DNA from: Streptomyces sp. NBC_00461
Lineage (GTDB): Bacteria; Actinomycetota; Actinomycetes; Streptomycetales; Streptomycetaceae
DNA length: 64,000 nucleotides
Direction: 5' to 3'
NCBI RefSeq assembly: GCF_036013935.1
Contig: NZ_CP107902.1
Location: 4,931,001-4,995,000, forward strand
The position numbers were made by a program, and so were the translations under genes. Shown in pieces: positions 38,396 to 48,123 of the stretch. Position 1 is the first letter of the stretch. Every line of letters starts with the position of its first letter. Below the pieces are notes generated by a model. The model made no database searches. It was not told the origin of the DNA and saw only the letters and a program-made list of their open reading frames with translations.

Positions 38396-38496
38396 GCCCC
38401 ATCGGCCCCGGCTGTTTGCTTCGATAAGTCCGACAGTTTCGTTCGCTTCCATACCTCTGATACACCGCAGCCACGAGAAAGGTTCCAGGTCCGGCC

Positions 38497-39528
38497 ATGG
38501 CGCTCACGCTCTACGTCGACACCGCGCGCTGGCGGGCGCACCACAAGCACGTGCAGGAGCAGTTCCCGGGGCTCGTCCCGGTCTGCAAGGGCAACGGCTA
38601 CGGCTTCGGACACGAGCGGCTGGCGGAGGAGGCCACCCGGATGGGTTCCGACATCCTCGCCGTCGGCACCACGTACGAGGCCGCGCGCATCAAGGACTAC
38701 TTCGGCGGTGACCTGCTGGTGCTGACGCCGTACCGGCGCGGCGAGGAGCCCGTCCCGCTGCCCGACCGTGTCATCCGCTCGGTGTCCTCGGTGGACGGCG
38801 TGTACGGCCTGGTGGGCGCCCGTGTGGTTATCGAGGTGATGTCCTCGATGAAGCGGCACGGCATCAGCGCACAGGACCTGTCGCAGCTGCACTCCGCCAT
38901 AGAGAACGTCCGCCTGGAGGGCTTCGCCATCCACCTGCCGCTGGACCGCACGGACGGCTCGGACGCCGTCGAAGAGGTCATCGGCTGGATGGACCACCTG
39001 CGCGCGGCTCGTCTGCCGCTGCACACGATGTTCGTCAGCCATCTCAAGGCCGATGAACTCCACCGGCTGCAGCAGCAGTTCCCGCAGACACGCTTCCGCG
39101 CCCGCATCGGCACCCGCCTGTGGCTGGGGGACCACGAGGCCACGGACTACCGCGGTGCGGTCCTGGATGTGACGCGTGTGGCCAAGGGGGACCGTTTCGG
39201 CTACCGCCAGCAGAAGGCGGCCTCCGACGGCTACCTGGTCGTCGTGGCGGGTGGTACGTCGCACGGGGTGGGCCTGGAGGCCCCGAAGGCGCTGCACGGC
39301 GTCATGCCGCGCGCCAAGGGCGTTGCCCGGGCCGGCCTCGCCACGGTGAACCGGAACCTTTCTCCGTTCGTCTGGGGCGGCAAGCAGCGCTGGTTTGCGG
39401 AACCGCCGCACATGCAGGTCTCCATCCTGTTCGTGCCGACGGACGCGCCCGAGCCGAAGGTCGGTGAGGAGTTGGTGGCTCATCTGCGGCACACCACCAC
39501 GCAGTTCGACCGCATCGTCGACCGCTGA
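38497..39528 (+). CDS. Alanine-racemase-like PLP protein, divergent active site
   Basis: A 343-residue protein with the PLP-barrel motif [11 protein letters not shown] (PLP lysine near residue 32) and [10 protein letters not shown] like the racemase barrel end. In the C-terminal domain, where alanine racemase has GYADGYPR with the second catalytic base (Tyr), this protein reads [10 protein letters not shown], so the tyrosine motif seems absent. It may be a non-racemising or differently acting enzyme. It is conserved beside femX in Streptomyces. The ribosome site before ATG 38497 (GAAAGG) is distant. It ends before a good terminator. Confidence 0.75.
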   Translation: MALTLYVDTARWRAHHKHVQEQFPGLVPVCKGNGYGFGHERLAEEATRMGSDILAVGTTYEAARIKDYFGGDLLVLTPYRRGEEPVPLPDRVIRSVSSVDGVYGLVGARVVIEVMSSMKRHGISAQDLSQLHSAIENVRLEGFAIHLPLDRTDGSDAVEEVIGWMDHLRAARLPLHTMFVSHLKADELHRLQQQFPQTRFRARIGTRLWLGDHEATDYRGAVLDVTRVAKGDRFGYRQQKAASDGYLVVVAGGTSHGVGLEAPKALHGVMPRAKGVARAGLATVNRNLSPFVWGGKQRWFAEPPHMQVSILFVPTDAPEPKVGEELVAHLRHTTTQFDRIVDR

Positions 39529-39548
39529 GCGACGCGACAGGCAACCGA

Positions 39549-39583
39549 AAAGGCCGTACACGGAATCTCTGTGTACGGCCTTT
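39549..39583. terminator. Bidirectional terminator
   Basis: A 13-bp perfect stem (AAAGGCCGTACAC / GTGTACGGCCTTT) with a 9-base loop and A/T ends on both sides, between two convergent genes. Confidence 0.9.
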
Positions 39584-39644
39584 CGCACGGCATGAGTCGA
39601 CGTGGAGTTCGTGGGTCGCCCACCGCCGCCTGCGCGCTGTTCGC

Positions 39645-41153
39645 TCAGAGCGAACTCTCTGTGGAGGAAGTCGTTCCATGACTGCCCCACTCCACCTGCG
39701 GTCCGTCGAAGTGGGCCGCGTGCCGCGGCGGATGGGCCGCCGCGCCAAGGGCGAACACGTCCTCCGCGCCGTCCAGCACACCCCCTGACGGGTCGTCGTC
39801 GCCGGCCCGCCGTACCGGGTCCCGCTCCGGCATGAGGATGTCGCGCACGACGATCACACACAGGTACAGCGTCCCCAGCAGATGTACGGCGATGGCCCAG
39901 TGGTAGCCGTCCTGCGGCAGACCCTTGTGAGCCTCTCCGCTGGTCGTGTACGCCAGGTACATCCAGATGCCCAGAAAGTACGCGATCTCGCACGCCTGCC
40001 AGATCAGGATGTCCCGCCACTTCGGCCTGGCCAGCACAGCGAGCGGCACCAGCCACAGGACGTACTGCGGCGAGTAGACCTTGTTGGTGAGGATGAACGC
40101 CGCGACGATCAGGAAGGCGAGCTGGGCGAAACGCGGTCGGCGCGGAGCGGTCATCGTGAGCACGGCAATGCCCACACAGCACAGCACCACCAGCGCCGTG
40201 GCCAGGTTGTTGACGGTGTCGGTGCTGAGCGGGTTGGTCGAGTTCTGGGCCATGATCAGCCAGAAGGACCCGAAGTCCACGCCCCGGTCGTGGCTGAACT
40301 TGTAGAACTGCGACCAGCCGTCCCAGGCGAAGAGCATCACCGGCAGGTTCACGGCGAGCCAGGCGACGACCGTGCCTCCCAGAGCCTTGCCGAAGTCCCG
40401 CCATTTGCCCGCACGCCAGCACAGCAGGAGCAGCGGGCCGAGCAAGAAGACGGGATAGAGCTTGGCGGCCGTAGCAAGCCCCAGGAGGACTCCGAAGGCG
40501 ACGGAGCGCCCCCGGGACCACATCAGCATCGCCGCGGCCGTCAGAGCGACCGCCAGCAGGTCCCAGTTGATGGTCGCGGTCAGCGCGAAGGCGGGCGCCA
40601 GGGCGACCAGCAGTCCGTCCCACGGGCGCCGGGCGTGCGTGCGGGTCACGCAGACGGCGATGACGGCCGCGCACGCCATCAGCATCCCGGCGTTGACCAT
40701 CCAGTACCACTGTTCCTGGTCCTGGATGCTGCCGCTGCCCGGCGTGAGCCAGGAGGCCACCTCCATGAACACACCGGTCAGGACCGGGTATTCGAGGTAC
40801 GGCATGTCACCGGAGAGCTTGTCGAAGTACGGCACGAGACCGTCGGCGAAACCGCGCCCCTGATAGAGGTGCGGGATGTCCGAATAGCACGCCTTCGTGT
40901 ACTGCGAGCTGGCGCCGAAGAACCAGGCGCCGTTGTAGCAGGGTGCCTTCTGGATCAGTCCGAGAGCGAACATGCCGATCGCCACGAGCACGATGACCCG
41001 GACGGGAGTCCACCAGGACGTCCCAAGCAGGGCCCGCCGCCCGAGGGGACCGCCGATCAGCTCACTGCCGGACGCGGCGACCTCATCCTCCTTGGTCGGC
41101 CGCACCGGGTCCGGCTCGTGCACGCTCGCTTGCGTCGATTCTGCGCTGGGCAT
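39645..41153 (-). CDS. GT87 family mannosyltransferase-like membrane protein
   Basis: A 502-residue membrane glycosyltransferase with about 11-12 helices. The first extracytoplasmic loop holds YLEYPVLTGVFME, with the acidic residues expected for polyprenol-phosphate-mannose-using GT-C enzymes, and AKLYPVFLLGPLLLL is typical of GT87. Mycobacterial relatives extend phosphatidylinositol mannosides or lipomannan. ATG 41153 is chosen as the first start before a hydrophilic tail; 41162 and 41207 are alternatives. The C-terminal 60 residues are cytoplasmic and acidic. A double parS lies just upstream. Confidence 0.85.
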   Translation of the reverse strand: MPSAESTQASVHEPDPVRPTKEDEVAASGSELIGGPLGRRALLGTSWWTPVRVIVLVAIGMFALGLIQKAPCYNGAWFFGASSQYTKACYSDIPHLYQGRGFADGLVPYFDKLSGDMPYLEYPVLTGVFMEVASWLTPGSGSIQDQEQWYWMVNAGMLMACAAVIAVCVTRTHARRPWDGLLVALAPAFALTATINWDLLAVALTAAAMLMWSRGRSVAFGVLLGLATAAKLYPVFLLGPLLLLCWRAGKWRDFGKALGGTVVAWLAVNLPVMLFAWDGWSQFYKFSHDRGVDFGSFWLIMAQNSTNPLSTDTVNNLATALVVLCCVGIAVLTMTAPRRPRFAQLAFLIVAAFILTNKVYSPQYVLWLVPLAVLARPKWRDILIWQACEIAYFLGIWMYLAYTTSGEAHKGLPQDGYHWAIAVHLLGTLYLCVIVVRDILMPERDPVRRAGDDDPSGGVLDGAEDVFALGAAAHPPRHAAHFDGPQVEWGSHGTTSSTESSL

Positions 41154-41189
41154 GCCGCACATCCTGCCGTACGTGTCTAGGAATACGCC

Positions 41190-41225
41190 GGGGGCCGCCA
41201 CAACCACTCAGGTGCGGCGGCCCCC
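41190..41225 (-). terminator. Hairpin after the penicillin-binding-protein gene
   Basis: GGGGGCCGCC and GGCGGCCCCC form a 10-bp GC stem with a 16-base loop. It lies downstream of the PBP gene on the minus strand and abuts parS 41226. Confidence 0.75.
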
Positions 41226-41239
41226 GTTTCACGTGAAAC
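41226..41239. promoter_or_regulatory. parS site (perfect)
   Basis: Exact GTTTCACGTGAAAC, first of a pair 22 bp apart between the PBP and mannosyltransferase genes. Confidence 0.92.
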
Positions 41240-41247
41240 ATCGACAT

Positions 41248-41261
41248 GTTTCACGTGAAAC
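41248..41261. promoter_or_regulatory. parS site (perfect)
   Basis: Exact GTTTCACGTGAAAC, second of the pair, with ACAT/ACAC flanks. Confidence 0.92.
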
Positions 41262-41284
41262 ACCCTTCCCGGGCATTCTGGCAG

Positions 41285-43948
41285 CTAGCCGGTCGACCCT
41301 CCGAAGAGGCCACCGTTGCCGTTGCCATTGCCTCTGCTGTTACCGGTCCCTGACGTGTCCGTGGCCGTTGGCGTCGGCGTCACGCCCCCGTCGGTCCCGC
41401 CGGTGTCCGTGCCACCCGTGTCGCTGCACTGCCAGCTGAACCGGCAGGACTCACTCGACGACGGCGACGGACTCGTCAGCGTCTCACTGGGAGTGGGACT
41501 CGGGCTCGGGCTGGCTTCCTGGGTGTCACTGACGGTCGGAGTGGGAGTGGGACTCGGCACGTCGTTGACGATCTCACCGATGGGCTCTGGGGTCGGGAAC
41601 GGCAGCGCCTTCTGGTCCTTCAACGCCTCTTCCATGTAGTCGTGCCAGATCTCGGACGGGAACGAAGCGCCATGGATCTTCTCCTGGCCACCGGTCCCGT
41701 ACATCTCCAGGAAGGTGCGGTTCTTCTTGGTCTCGTCATCGTCGTACCGGAACATCGTGATCGACGTGGACAGCTGCGGGGTGTAGCCCACGAACCAGGC
41801 CGACTTGTTGCCGTCGGTGGTACCGGTCTTGCCGGCCACATCACGTCCGGGCAGTCGGGCGTTGGTGCCTGTGCCCTTCTCGACCACGGTCTTCAGCACG
41901 TCGGTGACGTTGTCGGCGACCTTGGGGGTGAAGGCTTCCTCGGGCTGGTCCTGGTGAGTGAAGACCGTGCCGTCCCTGCTCGTGACCCTTGAGACGGAGA
42001 AGGGGTCACGCCGTTCACCGCTGGCTGCGAAGGTTGCGTACGCACCCGCCATCCGGATCGCGCTCGGGTCGGAGATACCGATGGAGAAGGACGGGTAGTT
42101 GGTACCGGCCAGGCTGTCCTTCTTGAGACCGGCGTCCATGGCCGCTTCCTTCACCTTGTCCAGCCCGACATCCATGCCGAGTTGCACATAGGCGGAGTTC
42201 ACCGACTCCCGCATCGCCTCACGCAGATCGATCTGGTACTTGGGCGGACTGCCGTACGACTCGTTGCCGTCGTTGGTCTGCAGCCACTCCTCGCCCTTCT
42301 CGTTCTTCCAGACCGTCTTGTCGTAATCCTCGATCTTGAGCTTGTTCTTGCCGCTGTACAGGCTCTTCGGCGACACCTGAGTCCGCTCGTCCTGCGCCTG
42401 CTCCGGGCCGAGGCTCCTGTCTCGCACGCCCCACTTCATCGCCGCCGCGAGGACGAACGGCTTGAACGTCGAACCGACCTGGGCGCCGGTCACGTCGGCG
42501 TTGTTCGTGAAGTGCTTGGTCGCATCCTCACCGCCGTAGATGGCCTTGATGGCGCCGGTTCTCGGGTCCACGGAGGCCCCGCCGAACTGGACGTGCGTGT
42601 CCGTCTTCGGACGTTGCTTGGGCTTGATGTTGGTCTTCTGGACGTTCTTGACGGAGGCCTCGAGCTCCTTGACCTTCTTCTTGTCGAAGGTCGTGTAGAT
42701 CGAGTAGCCGCCCCGCTGCAAGTCGTTGGCGGAGATGTTCGTGTTGTTGACCAGGTACGCCTTGGCGAGGTCGACGAGGTAGCCGACCTGCCCGCTCAGC
42801 GCGTTGTTCGAGCGGGGGTTCTGCCATGCGGGAAGCGTGGTGAACTTCTTCCGATCTGCGCTGCTCAGTTTGCCGTATTCGACCATCTTGTCCAGCGTGT
42901 TCTGCATCTGCCTCAAGGCCCGCTTGCTGTTGGCCTCGGGAGTGGCCGAGCTGTCGAGCGAGGTCGCACCCGCCGGGTCGTAGTACGTGGCGCCCTTGAG
43001 CATCGCCGCCAGGAAGGCACACTGCCCCGCGTCCAGGTCGACGGCGTTCTGGTTGAAATACGCACGCGCGGCCGCCTGGATGCCGTAGGCGCCTCGTCCG
43101 TAGTAGGCCGAGTTCAGATAGCCGGCCATGATCTCGTCCTTCGATTTGGTGGCACCCACCTTGATCGAGACGAGGATCTCCTTGGCCTTCCGTGAGACGG
43201 TCTGCGACTGATCGTCCAGCATCGCGTTCTTCACGTACTGCTGGGTGATCGTCGATCCGCCCTGCGTATTGCCGCCCCTGGCCATGTTGAAGACGGCGCG
43301 GGCGATGCCCTTGGGGTCGATGCCGCTGTCGGTCTCGAAGGTCTTGTTCTCCTGCGAGATGACGGCGTACTGCATGTTCTTGGGGATCTGCGAGAGGTTG
43401 ACGATCTGACGGTTCGTCTCGCCACCCGTGGCGACCATCTCGGTGTTGTCGGACCAGTAGAAGACGTTGTTCTGGGCCTTCGCCGTCTTCGCGAGGTTCG
43501 GAACACCGACCATCGCGTAGGCGATGCCCGCGACAGCCACCATGCTGCCGAAGAAGCCGATGAAGAGTCCCGTCACCAGTCTCCACGACGGCAGCCAGCG
43601 AGCGGCGCCGTACTTGCCCGCACGCGGATAGTCGATGAACCGCTTACTGGTGGGACCGGCTGCCCGTCCTCGCCCGGATGCCGGCGCGCCGCGGCGACCC
43701 CCGCGGCCGGGCTCGGTCGCTCTGCGGCGGCCGCCTCCACTTCTCTGTGCCGCGCGGCGGGCTTCGGCGCGGCCGCTGTGCGACCGCTCCTCGTCAATCG
43801 ACCCCTGGCCCAGTCCGTAATCGGCTGGGGACCCGGTGGCGCCCCGCGGTGCCGCACGGCGGCCGGAGGACGAGCCGGACTGGCCGCGTCGGGCCGCGGC
43901 ACGTCCGCCTCCCTGCGGCTGCGGCGGTTTGCGACGGTGCTCGCTCAT
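41285..43948 (-). CDS. Bifunctional penicillin-binding protein (class A)
   Basis: An 887-residue peptidoglycan synthase. A basic, Gly/Arg-rich cytoplasmic region (about 1-123) leads to one membrane helix (about 124-146). The GT51 domain has the catalytic-Glu block SQENKTFETDSGID, GGSTITQQYVKN and YLNSAYYGRGAYGIQAAA. The transpeptidase domain has GSTFKPF (SxxK), SVN and VAGKTGTTDG (KTG). A Pro/Ser/Thr then Gly/Asn tail follows. It polymerises and cross-links lipid II outside the membrane. ATG 43948 follows GAGGAG. Confidence 0.95.
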   Translation of the reverse strand: MSEHRRKPPQPQGGGRAAARRGQSGSSSGRRAAPRGATGSPADYGLGQGSIDEERSHSGRAEARRAAQRSGGGRRRATEPGRGGRRGAPASGRGRAAGPTSKRFIDYPRAGKYGAARWLPSWRLVTGLFIGFFGSMVAVAGIAYAMVGVPNLAKTAKAQNNVFYWSDNTEMVATGGETNRQIVNLSQIPKNMQYAVISQENKTFETDSGIDPKGIARAVFNMARGGNTQGGSTITQQYVKNAMLDDQSQTVSRKAKEILVSIKVGATKSKDEIMAGYLNSAYYGRGAYGIQAAARAYFNQNAVDLDAGQCAFLAAMLKGATYYDPAGATSLDSSATPEANSKRALRQMQNTLDKMVEYGKLSSADRKKFTTLPAWQNPRSNNALSGQVGYLVDLAKAYLVNNTNISANDLQRGGYSIYTTFDKKKVKELEASVKNVQKTNIKPKQRPKTDTHVQFGGASVDPRTGAIKAIYGGEDATKHFTNNADVTGAQVGSTFKPFVLAAAMKWGVRDRSLGPEQAQDERTQVSPKSLYSGKNKLKIEDYDKTVWKNEKGEEWLQTNDGNESYGSPPKYQIDLREAMRESVNSAYVQLGMDVGLDKVKEAAMDAGLKKDSLAGTNYPSFSIGISDPSAIRMAGAYATFAASGERRDPFSVSRVTSRDGTVFTHQDQPEEAFTPKVADNVTDVLKTVVEKGTGTNARLPGRDVAGKTGTTDGNKSAWFVGYTPQLSTSITMFRYDDDETKKNRTFLEMYGTGGQEKIHGASFPSEIWHDYMEEALKDQKALPFPTPEPIGEIVNDVPSPTPTPTVSDTQEASPSPSPTPSETLTSPSPSSSESCRFSWQCSDTGGTDTGGTDGGVTPTPTATDTSGTGNSRGNGNGNGGLFGGSTG

Positions 43949-44218
43949 CGAACGACTACTCCTCGGGCAGGCGCACCCTTGCGCGCCTGGAAACGGCGGC
44001 TGGTTTCCGGTCCCCCCGAAGTACGGATGTGGTCGATCCCTCATTCATCCGTACGGCACCCAGGACACCGACGCCCCCGTGCGTCACTCGGTTCCCGGTG
44101 GTGTGCATGGCGCACAGACTACGCACCGTCAAAACCCTCCGAGTCCCAAAGTTCACTCCAAATCGGGCAACTTGCCTCGGATGAATAAGTGATGTGATCC
44201 CGTTCACCGTCTCCCCAC

Positions 44219-44247
44219 TTGTCCCGTCCGGAAGGCCGTTCTATCGT
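44219..44247 (+). promoter_or_regulatory. Promoter of the padR gene
   Basis: TTGTCC (44219-44224), 17-base spacer, TATCGT (44242-44247), predicting a start near 44254 inside the palindromic operator. Confidence 0.6.
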
Positions 44248-44250
44248 CGT

Positions 44251-44271
44251 GATGTATCGAGTCGATACATC
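44251..44271. promoter_or_regulatory. PadR operator (21-bp perfect inverted repeat)
   Basis: Arms GATGTATCGA and TCGATACATC around a central G. The ATGT/ACAT ends are typical of PadR-family operators. It sits on the expected transcription start of its own regulator gene, suggesting autorepression. Confidence 0.8.
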
Positions 44272-44301
44272 GGAGCGAAATAAAGGCGAGGAGGCGAGCG
44301 G

Positions 44302-44985
44302 ATGAGCCGGCGTTCCGGGATCCTTGAGTTCGCTGTACTCGGCCTGCTCCGCGAGTCCCCGATGCACGGCTACGAGCTGCGCAAGCGACTCAATACGTCA
44401 CTGGGCGTGTTCCGCGCGTTCAGCTACGGGACGCTCTATCCCTGCCTCAAGACGCTGGTCGCCAACGGCTGGTTGATCGAGGAGTCGGCGCACCCACCCG
44501 AGGATGCGCTCGCCGCACCACTCACAGGGCGTCGCGCCAAGATCGTCTACCGGTTGACGGCGGACGGTAAGGAGCACTTCGAGGAACTGCTCTCGCAGAC
44601 GGGCCCCGACGCGTACGAGGACGAGCACTTCGCGGCCCGGTTCGCCTTCTTCGGGCAGACGTCGCGCGACGTACGCATGCGCGTGCTCGAGGGTCGCCGC
44701 AGCCGGCTGGAGGAGCGTCTGGAGAAGATGAGCGCCTCCCTGGCGCGCACCCGGGAGCGCCTCGACGACTACACGCTTGAGCTCCAGCGCCACGGAATGG
44801 AGTCCGTGGAGCGCGAAGTGCGCTGGTTGAACGAGCTCATCGAAAGCGAGCGGGCCGGACGGGACCTGAAGGGTCCCGCCTCCGGGGGGACCGCTCAGCA
44901 GAACAACACATCTGGAGCGACGGGCGGCCTGCCCCGTCCCGGGGACACCCCTGGGACGGATACGCCCGACGACACCGCCACGTGA
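44302..44985 (+). CDS. PadR-family transcriptional regulator
   Basis: A 227-residue regulator. The winged helix [24 protein letters not shown] and [20 protein letters not shown] is classic PadR, followed by a helical dimerisation domain ([21 protein letters not shown]) and a Gly/Thr-rich tail of 40 residues. It probably represses its own gene through the 21-bp palindrome. ATG 44302 follows GAGGAGG. ino1 begins 44 bases downstream, so the regulator may also affect inositol synthesis by readthrough. Confidence 0.92.
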   Translation: MSRRSGILEFAVLGLLRESPMHGYELRKRLNTSLGVFRAFSYGTLYPCLKTLVANGWLIEESAHPPEDALAAPLTGRRAKIVYRLTADGKEHFEELLSQTGPDAYEDEHFAARFAFFGQTSRDVRMRVLEGRRSRLEERLEKMSASLARTRERLDDYTLELQRHGMESVEREVRWLNELIESERAGRDLKGPASGGTAQQNNTSGATGGLPRPGDTPGTDTPDDTAT

Positions 44986-45029
44986 GAGCCCAGTCAGGGC
45001 CTCACTCGTACACACAGGGAGCAACCGGA

Positions 45030-46112
45030 ATGGGTTCGGTTCGCGTAGCCATCGTCGGCGTGGGCAACTGCGCGGCGTCGCTGGTGCAGGGCGTCGAGTA
45101 CTACAAGGACGCCGACCCGGCGTCGAAGGTCCCCGGCCTGATGCACGTGCAGTTCGGTGACTACCACGTCGGCGACGTCGAGTTCGTCGCGGCGTTCGAC
45201 GTCGACGCCAAGAAGGTCGGCCTCGACCTCGCGGACGCGATCGGCGCCTCCGAGAACAACACCATCAAGATCTGCGACGTCCCGAACAAGGGCGTCCAGG
45301 TCCAGCGTGGCCACACGCTGGACGGTCTGGGCAAGTACTACCGCGAGACGATCGAGGAGTCCGCCGAGGCCCCGGTCGACGTCGTCCAGATCCTCAAGGA
45401 CAAGCAGGTCGACGTCCTCGTCTGCTACCTGCCCGTCGGCTCCGAGGACGCGGCGAAGTTCTACGCCCAGTGCGCCATCGACGCCAAGGTCGCGTTCGTC
45501 AACGCTCTTCCGGTCTTCATCGCCGGCACCAAGGAGTGGGCGGACAAGTTCACCGAGGCGGGCGTCCCGATCGTCGGCGACGACATCAAGTCGCAGGTCG
45601 GCGCGACCATCACGCACCGTGTGATGGCAAAGCTGTTCGAAGACCGCGGTGTCCGTCTTGAGCGCACCATGCAGCTCAACGTCGGCGGCAACATGGACTT
45701 CAAGAACATGCTCGAGCGTGACCGCCTGGAGTCGAAGAAGATCTCGAAGACGCAGGCCGTCACCTCGCAGATCCGCGACCGTGAGCTGGGCGAGAAGAAC
45801 GTCCACATCGGCCCGTCCGACTACGTCGCCTGGCTCGACGACCGCAAGTGGGCCTACGTCCGCCTCGAGGGCCGTGCCTTCGGTGACGTCCCGCTGAACC
45901 TCGAGTACAAGCTTGAGGTCTGGGACTCCCCGAACTCCGCGGGTGTCATCATCGACGCCCTGCGCGCCGCGAAGATCGCCAAGGACCGCGGCATCGGCGG
46001 CCCGATCCTCTCCGCCTCCTCGTACTTCATGAAGTCCCCGCCGGTGCAGTACTTCGACGACGAGGCCTTCGAGAACGTCGAGAAGTTCATCAAGGGTGAG
46101 GTCGAGCGCTAA
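45030..46112 (+). CDS. ino1: Inositol-3-phosphate synthase
   Basis: A 360-residue NAD-dependent synthase turning glucose 6-phosphate into myo-inositol 3-phosphate. The NAD loop [52 protein letters not shown] and [11 protein letters not shown] are family blocks; length is that of the short prokaryotic form. In actinomycetes it feeds mycothiol and phosphatidylinositol. GTG-free start ATG 45030 follows AGGGAG at 9 bases. A terminator follows at 46144. Confidence 0.96.
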   Translation: MGSVRVAIVGVGNCAASLVQGVEYYKDADPASKVPGLMHVQFGDYHVGDVEFVAAFDVDAKKVGLDLADAIGASENNTIKICDVPNKGVQVQRGHTLDGLGKYYRETIEESAEAPVDVVQILKDKQVDVLVCYLPVGSEDAAKFYAQCAIDAKVAFVNALPVFIAGTKEWADKFTEAGVPIVGDDIKSQVGATITHRVMAKLFEDRGVRLERTMQLNVGGNMDFKNMLERDRLESKKISKTQAVTSQIRDRELGEKNVHIGPSDYVAWLDDRKWAYVRLEGRAFGDVPLNLEYKLEVWDSPNSAGVIIDALRAAKIAKDRGIGGPILSASSYFMKSPPVQYFDDEAFENVEKFIKGEVER

Positions 46113-46143
46113 GCGCTGACACAACTGCTCCTGCCAGGGCGTC

Positions 46144-46177
46144 GAGGGTCCCCGGGTCGCATGACCTGGGGACCCTC
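46144..46177 (+). terminator. Terminator after ino1
   Basis: A 15-bp stem (GAGGGTCCCCGGGTC with its complement, one G-T pair) and a GCAT loop, 32 bases past the ino1 stop and 23 before the MFS start. Confidence 0.88.
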
Positions 46178-46199
46178 CCCGTATGTGAGGCTGTGCCCC

Positions 46200-47462
46200 A
46201 TGGCCGTCGTCCGTGACCTGCGCACCCTTCTGCGCTTCGCGAACTTCCGGCGCCTGCTCGCCGTACGCCTGCTCTCCCAGGGCGCCGACGGCGTCTACCA
46301 GGTCGCGCTCGCCGCCTACGTCGTCTTCTCGCCGGAGAAACAGACCTCGCCCGCCGCGATCGCCTCCGCGATGGCGGTCCTGCTGCTCCCGTACTCGCTG
46401 GTGGGCCCCTTCGCCGGTGTCCTCCTGGACCGCTGGCGCCGACGCCAGGTCTTCCTCTACGGCAACCTGCTGCGGGCCGTGATGGCCTCGACGACGGCCG
46501 TCCTGATCCTCGGCCACGTCCCGGACTGGCTCTTCTACGCCTCCGCGTTGTCCGTCACTGCGGTCAACCGCTTCGTTCTCGCGGGGCTGTCCGCAGCGCT
46601 TCCGCGCGTGGTCGACGCCGAGCGCCTCGTGATGGCCAACTCCCTCTCCCCGACCGCCGGCACGCTCGCCGCGACCGCCGGCGGCGGCCTCGCCTTCGTC
46701 GTACGGCTGGTCGTGTCCGACTCCGACGCCGCCGTGGTGCTGCTCGGCGCCGTCCTGTACCTGTGCGCGGGACTCGCGTCGCTCAGCCTCGCGCCCGAAC
46801 AACTGGGGCCGGACCCCGAGTTGGTGCGCCCCAAGCTGGCAGCGACGCTCTCCGGCACCGCCCGCGACCTCACGGCAGCCCTTCGCCACCTCGCCGCACC
46901 CCCACGCCGAGAGGCCGCCTGGGCGCTCCTCACGATGACCCTGATGCGGTTCTGCTACGGCGCCCTGCTCGTCATGCTGCTGATGCTGTGCCGGTACGCC
47001 TTCTCCTCGAACGCGGACGACGGACTGCGCCTGCTGGGGCTGGCATTGGGGACGTCGGCCGCAGGCTTCTTCGCCGCGGCCGTGATGACGCCCTGGGCCG
47101 CGGGCCGGCTGGGGCCAGGCCGCTGGATAGTCGTCTGCGCCGCGGCGGCCGCCGTCCTGGAGCCCGCCCTCGGTCTCCCGTTCGCCCCCGCCCCGATGCT
47201 GGCCGCCACCTTCGTCCTAGGTCTGACCACCCAGGGCGCGAAGATCGCGACGGACACGGTCGTGCAGTCCTCGGTGGACGACGGCTTCCGAGGCCGGATC
47301 TTCTCCATCTACGACGTCCTCTTCAACATCGCCTTCGTCGGCGCCGCCGCGGTGGCCGCGTTGATGCTGCCGCCGGATGGCCGTTCCGTGCCGCTGGTGG
47401 TCACAGTCGCCGTTATCTACGGGGCAGTTGCTGCAGCTATGGCCCGCTTTGAACGCCAGTAA
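46200..47462 (+). CDS. Major facilitator superfamily transporter
   Basis: A 420-residue permease with about 12 helices. The motif A loop LLDRWRRRQVFLYG lies between helices 2 and 3, and the second half begins after a charged cytoplasmic loop (APEQLGPDPELVRPKL; APPRREAAW). It resembles MFS_3-type exporters, of unknown substrate. ATG 46200 is preferred; an in-frame ATG at 46161 lies within the ino1 terminator stem. Confidence 0.88.
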   Translation: MAVVRDLRTLLRFANFRRLLAVRLLSQGADGVYQVALAAYVVFSPEKQTSPAAIASAMAVLLLPYSLVGPFAGVLLDRWRRRQVFLYGNLLRAVMASTTAVLILGHVPDWLFYASALSVTAVNRFVLAGLSAALPRVVDAERLVMANSLSPTAGTLAATAGGGLAFVVRLVVSDSDAAVVLLGAVLYLCAGLASLSLAPEQLGPDPELVRPKLAATLSGTARDLTAALRHLAAPPRREAAWALLTMTLMRFCYGALLVMLLMLCRYAFSSNADDGLRLLGLALGTSAAGFFAAAVMTPWAAGRLGPGRWIVVCAAAAAVLEPALGLPFAPAPMLAATFVLGLTTQGAKIATDTVVQSSVDDGFRGRIFSIYDVLFNIAFVGAAAVAALMLPPDGRSVPLVVTVAVIYGAVAAAMARFERQ

Positions 47463-47590
47463 GTGTCACATCAACGGCACAGAGTCCCCCGGGGCTACAG
47501 AGATGTCAGTGGCGCCCGGTAACTTACGTGCGTCTTACTCGCCTCTTATGTGCGCCATATCGCCATGCCTGCTTCTAGGGGGATCCCCAA

Positions 47591-48112
47591 GTGACTACTC
47601 CGCCGCCCCAGGGCCAGAATCCGTTCGCGCAGGGCCAGCAGCCCTACGGCCAGCCCCAGGGCCAGGCACCGTACCCGCCCCAGGGCGCCTACCCGCAGCA
47701 GCCGGGTCAGCCCGGGTTCCCCCCGCAGGGTGCGGCGCCGTACGCCCCGGTTCCGCCGCAGCCCAGCCGTAAGCCGAGCTTCAAGACGATCAAGAACATC
47801 GTCATCGTCGCTGTGGTGGCCTGTGTTGCCATCGGCGGTTACATAGCCAGCCGCGATGACGCCAACACCGCGAAGGTCGGCGACTGCATGCACCGCGGTA
47901 ACACCAGTGACAGCGACCCGGACCTCGAGGTCGTCGACTGCAGCTCTGCGAAGGCGCAGTTTGTGGTGCTGGCCAAGATCAAGGGCTCGTACACCACCGA
48001 GATCGAGACCTCGACCAAGTGCGAGGCCGCGGCCAAGGACTTCAAGTACACCTACACGGAGAGCGGCGACAGCAGCGACTTCCTGCTCTGCCTGAAGGAC
48101 TACACCAAGTAG
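47591..48112 (+). CDS. LppU/SCO3897-like membrane-anchored protein
   Basis: A 173-residue protein with three parts: a Pro/Gln/Gly-rich cytoplasmic region (residues 1-60; repeated PQGQ, PYGQPQ, YPPQG), one membrane helix (IKNIVIVAVVACVAIGGYIA) and an extracytoplasmic domain of about 85 residues with four cysteines (GDCMHRG, VDCSS, TKCEA, LLCLKDY), likely two disulfides. It resembles an uncharacterised actinobacterial family. GTG 47591 follows GGGGG. Its function is unknown. Confidence 0.8.
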   Translation: MTTPPPQGQNPFAQGQQPYGQPQGQAPYPPQGAYPQQPGQPGFPPQGAAPYAPVPPQPSRKPSFKTIKNIVIVAVVACVAIGGYIASRDDANTAKVGDCMHRGNTSDSDPDLEVVDCSSAKAQFVVLAKIKGSYTTEIETSTKCEAAAKDFKYTYTESGDSSDFLLCLKDYTK

Positions 48113-48123
48113 GACCGATGAAC

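Larger units (their letters stand above)
43949..44301. other. Divergent region between PBP and PadR genes
   Basis: A 353-base gap. The right part holds the PadR promoter and operator (listed separately); the rest has no gene or strong hairpin and is AT-richer near 44140-44200. Confidence 0.5.

Noticed and set aside
36203..38452. A 749-codon minus-strand frame ending as rpsF
   Set aside because: Only the last 96 codons are S6, with their own strong ribosome site at 36493. The rest is antisense to femX and the small membrane gene.
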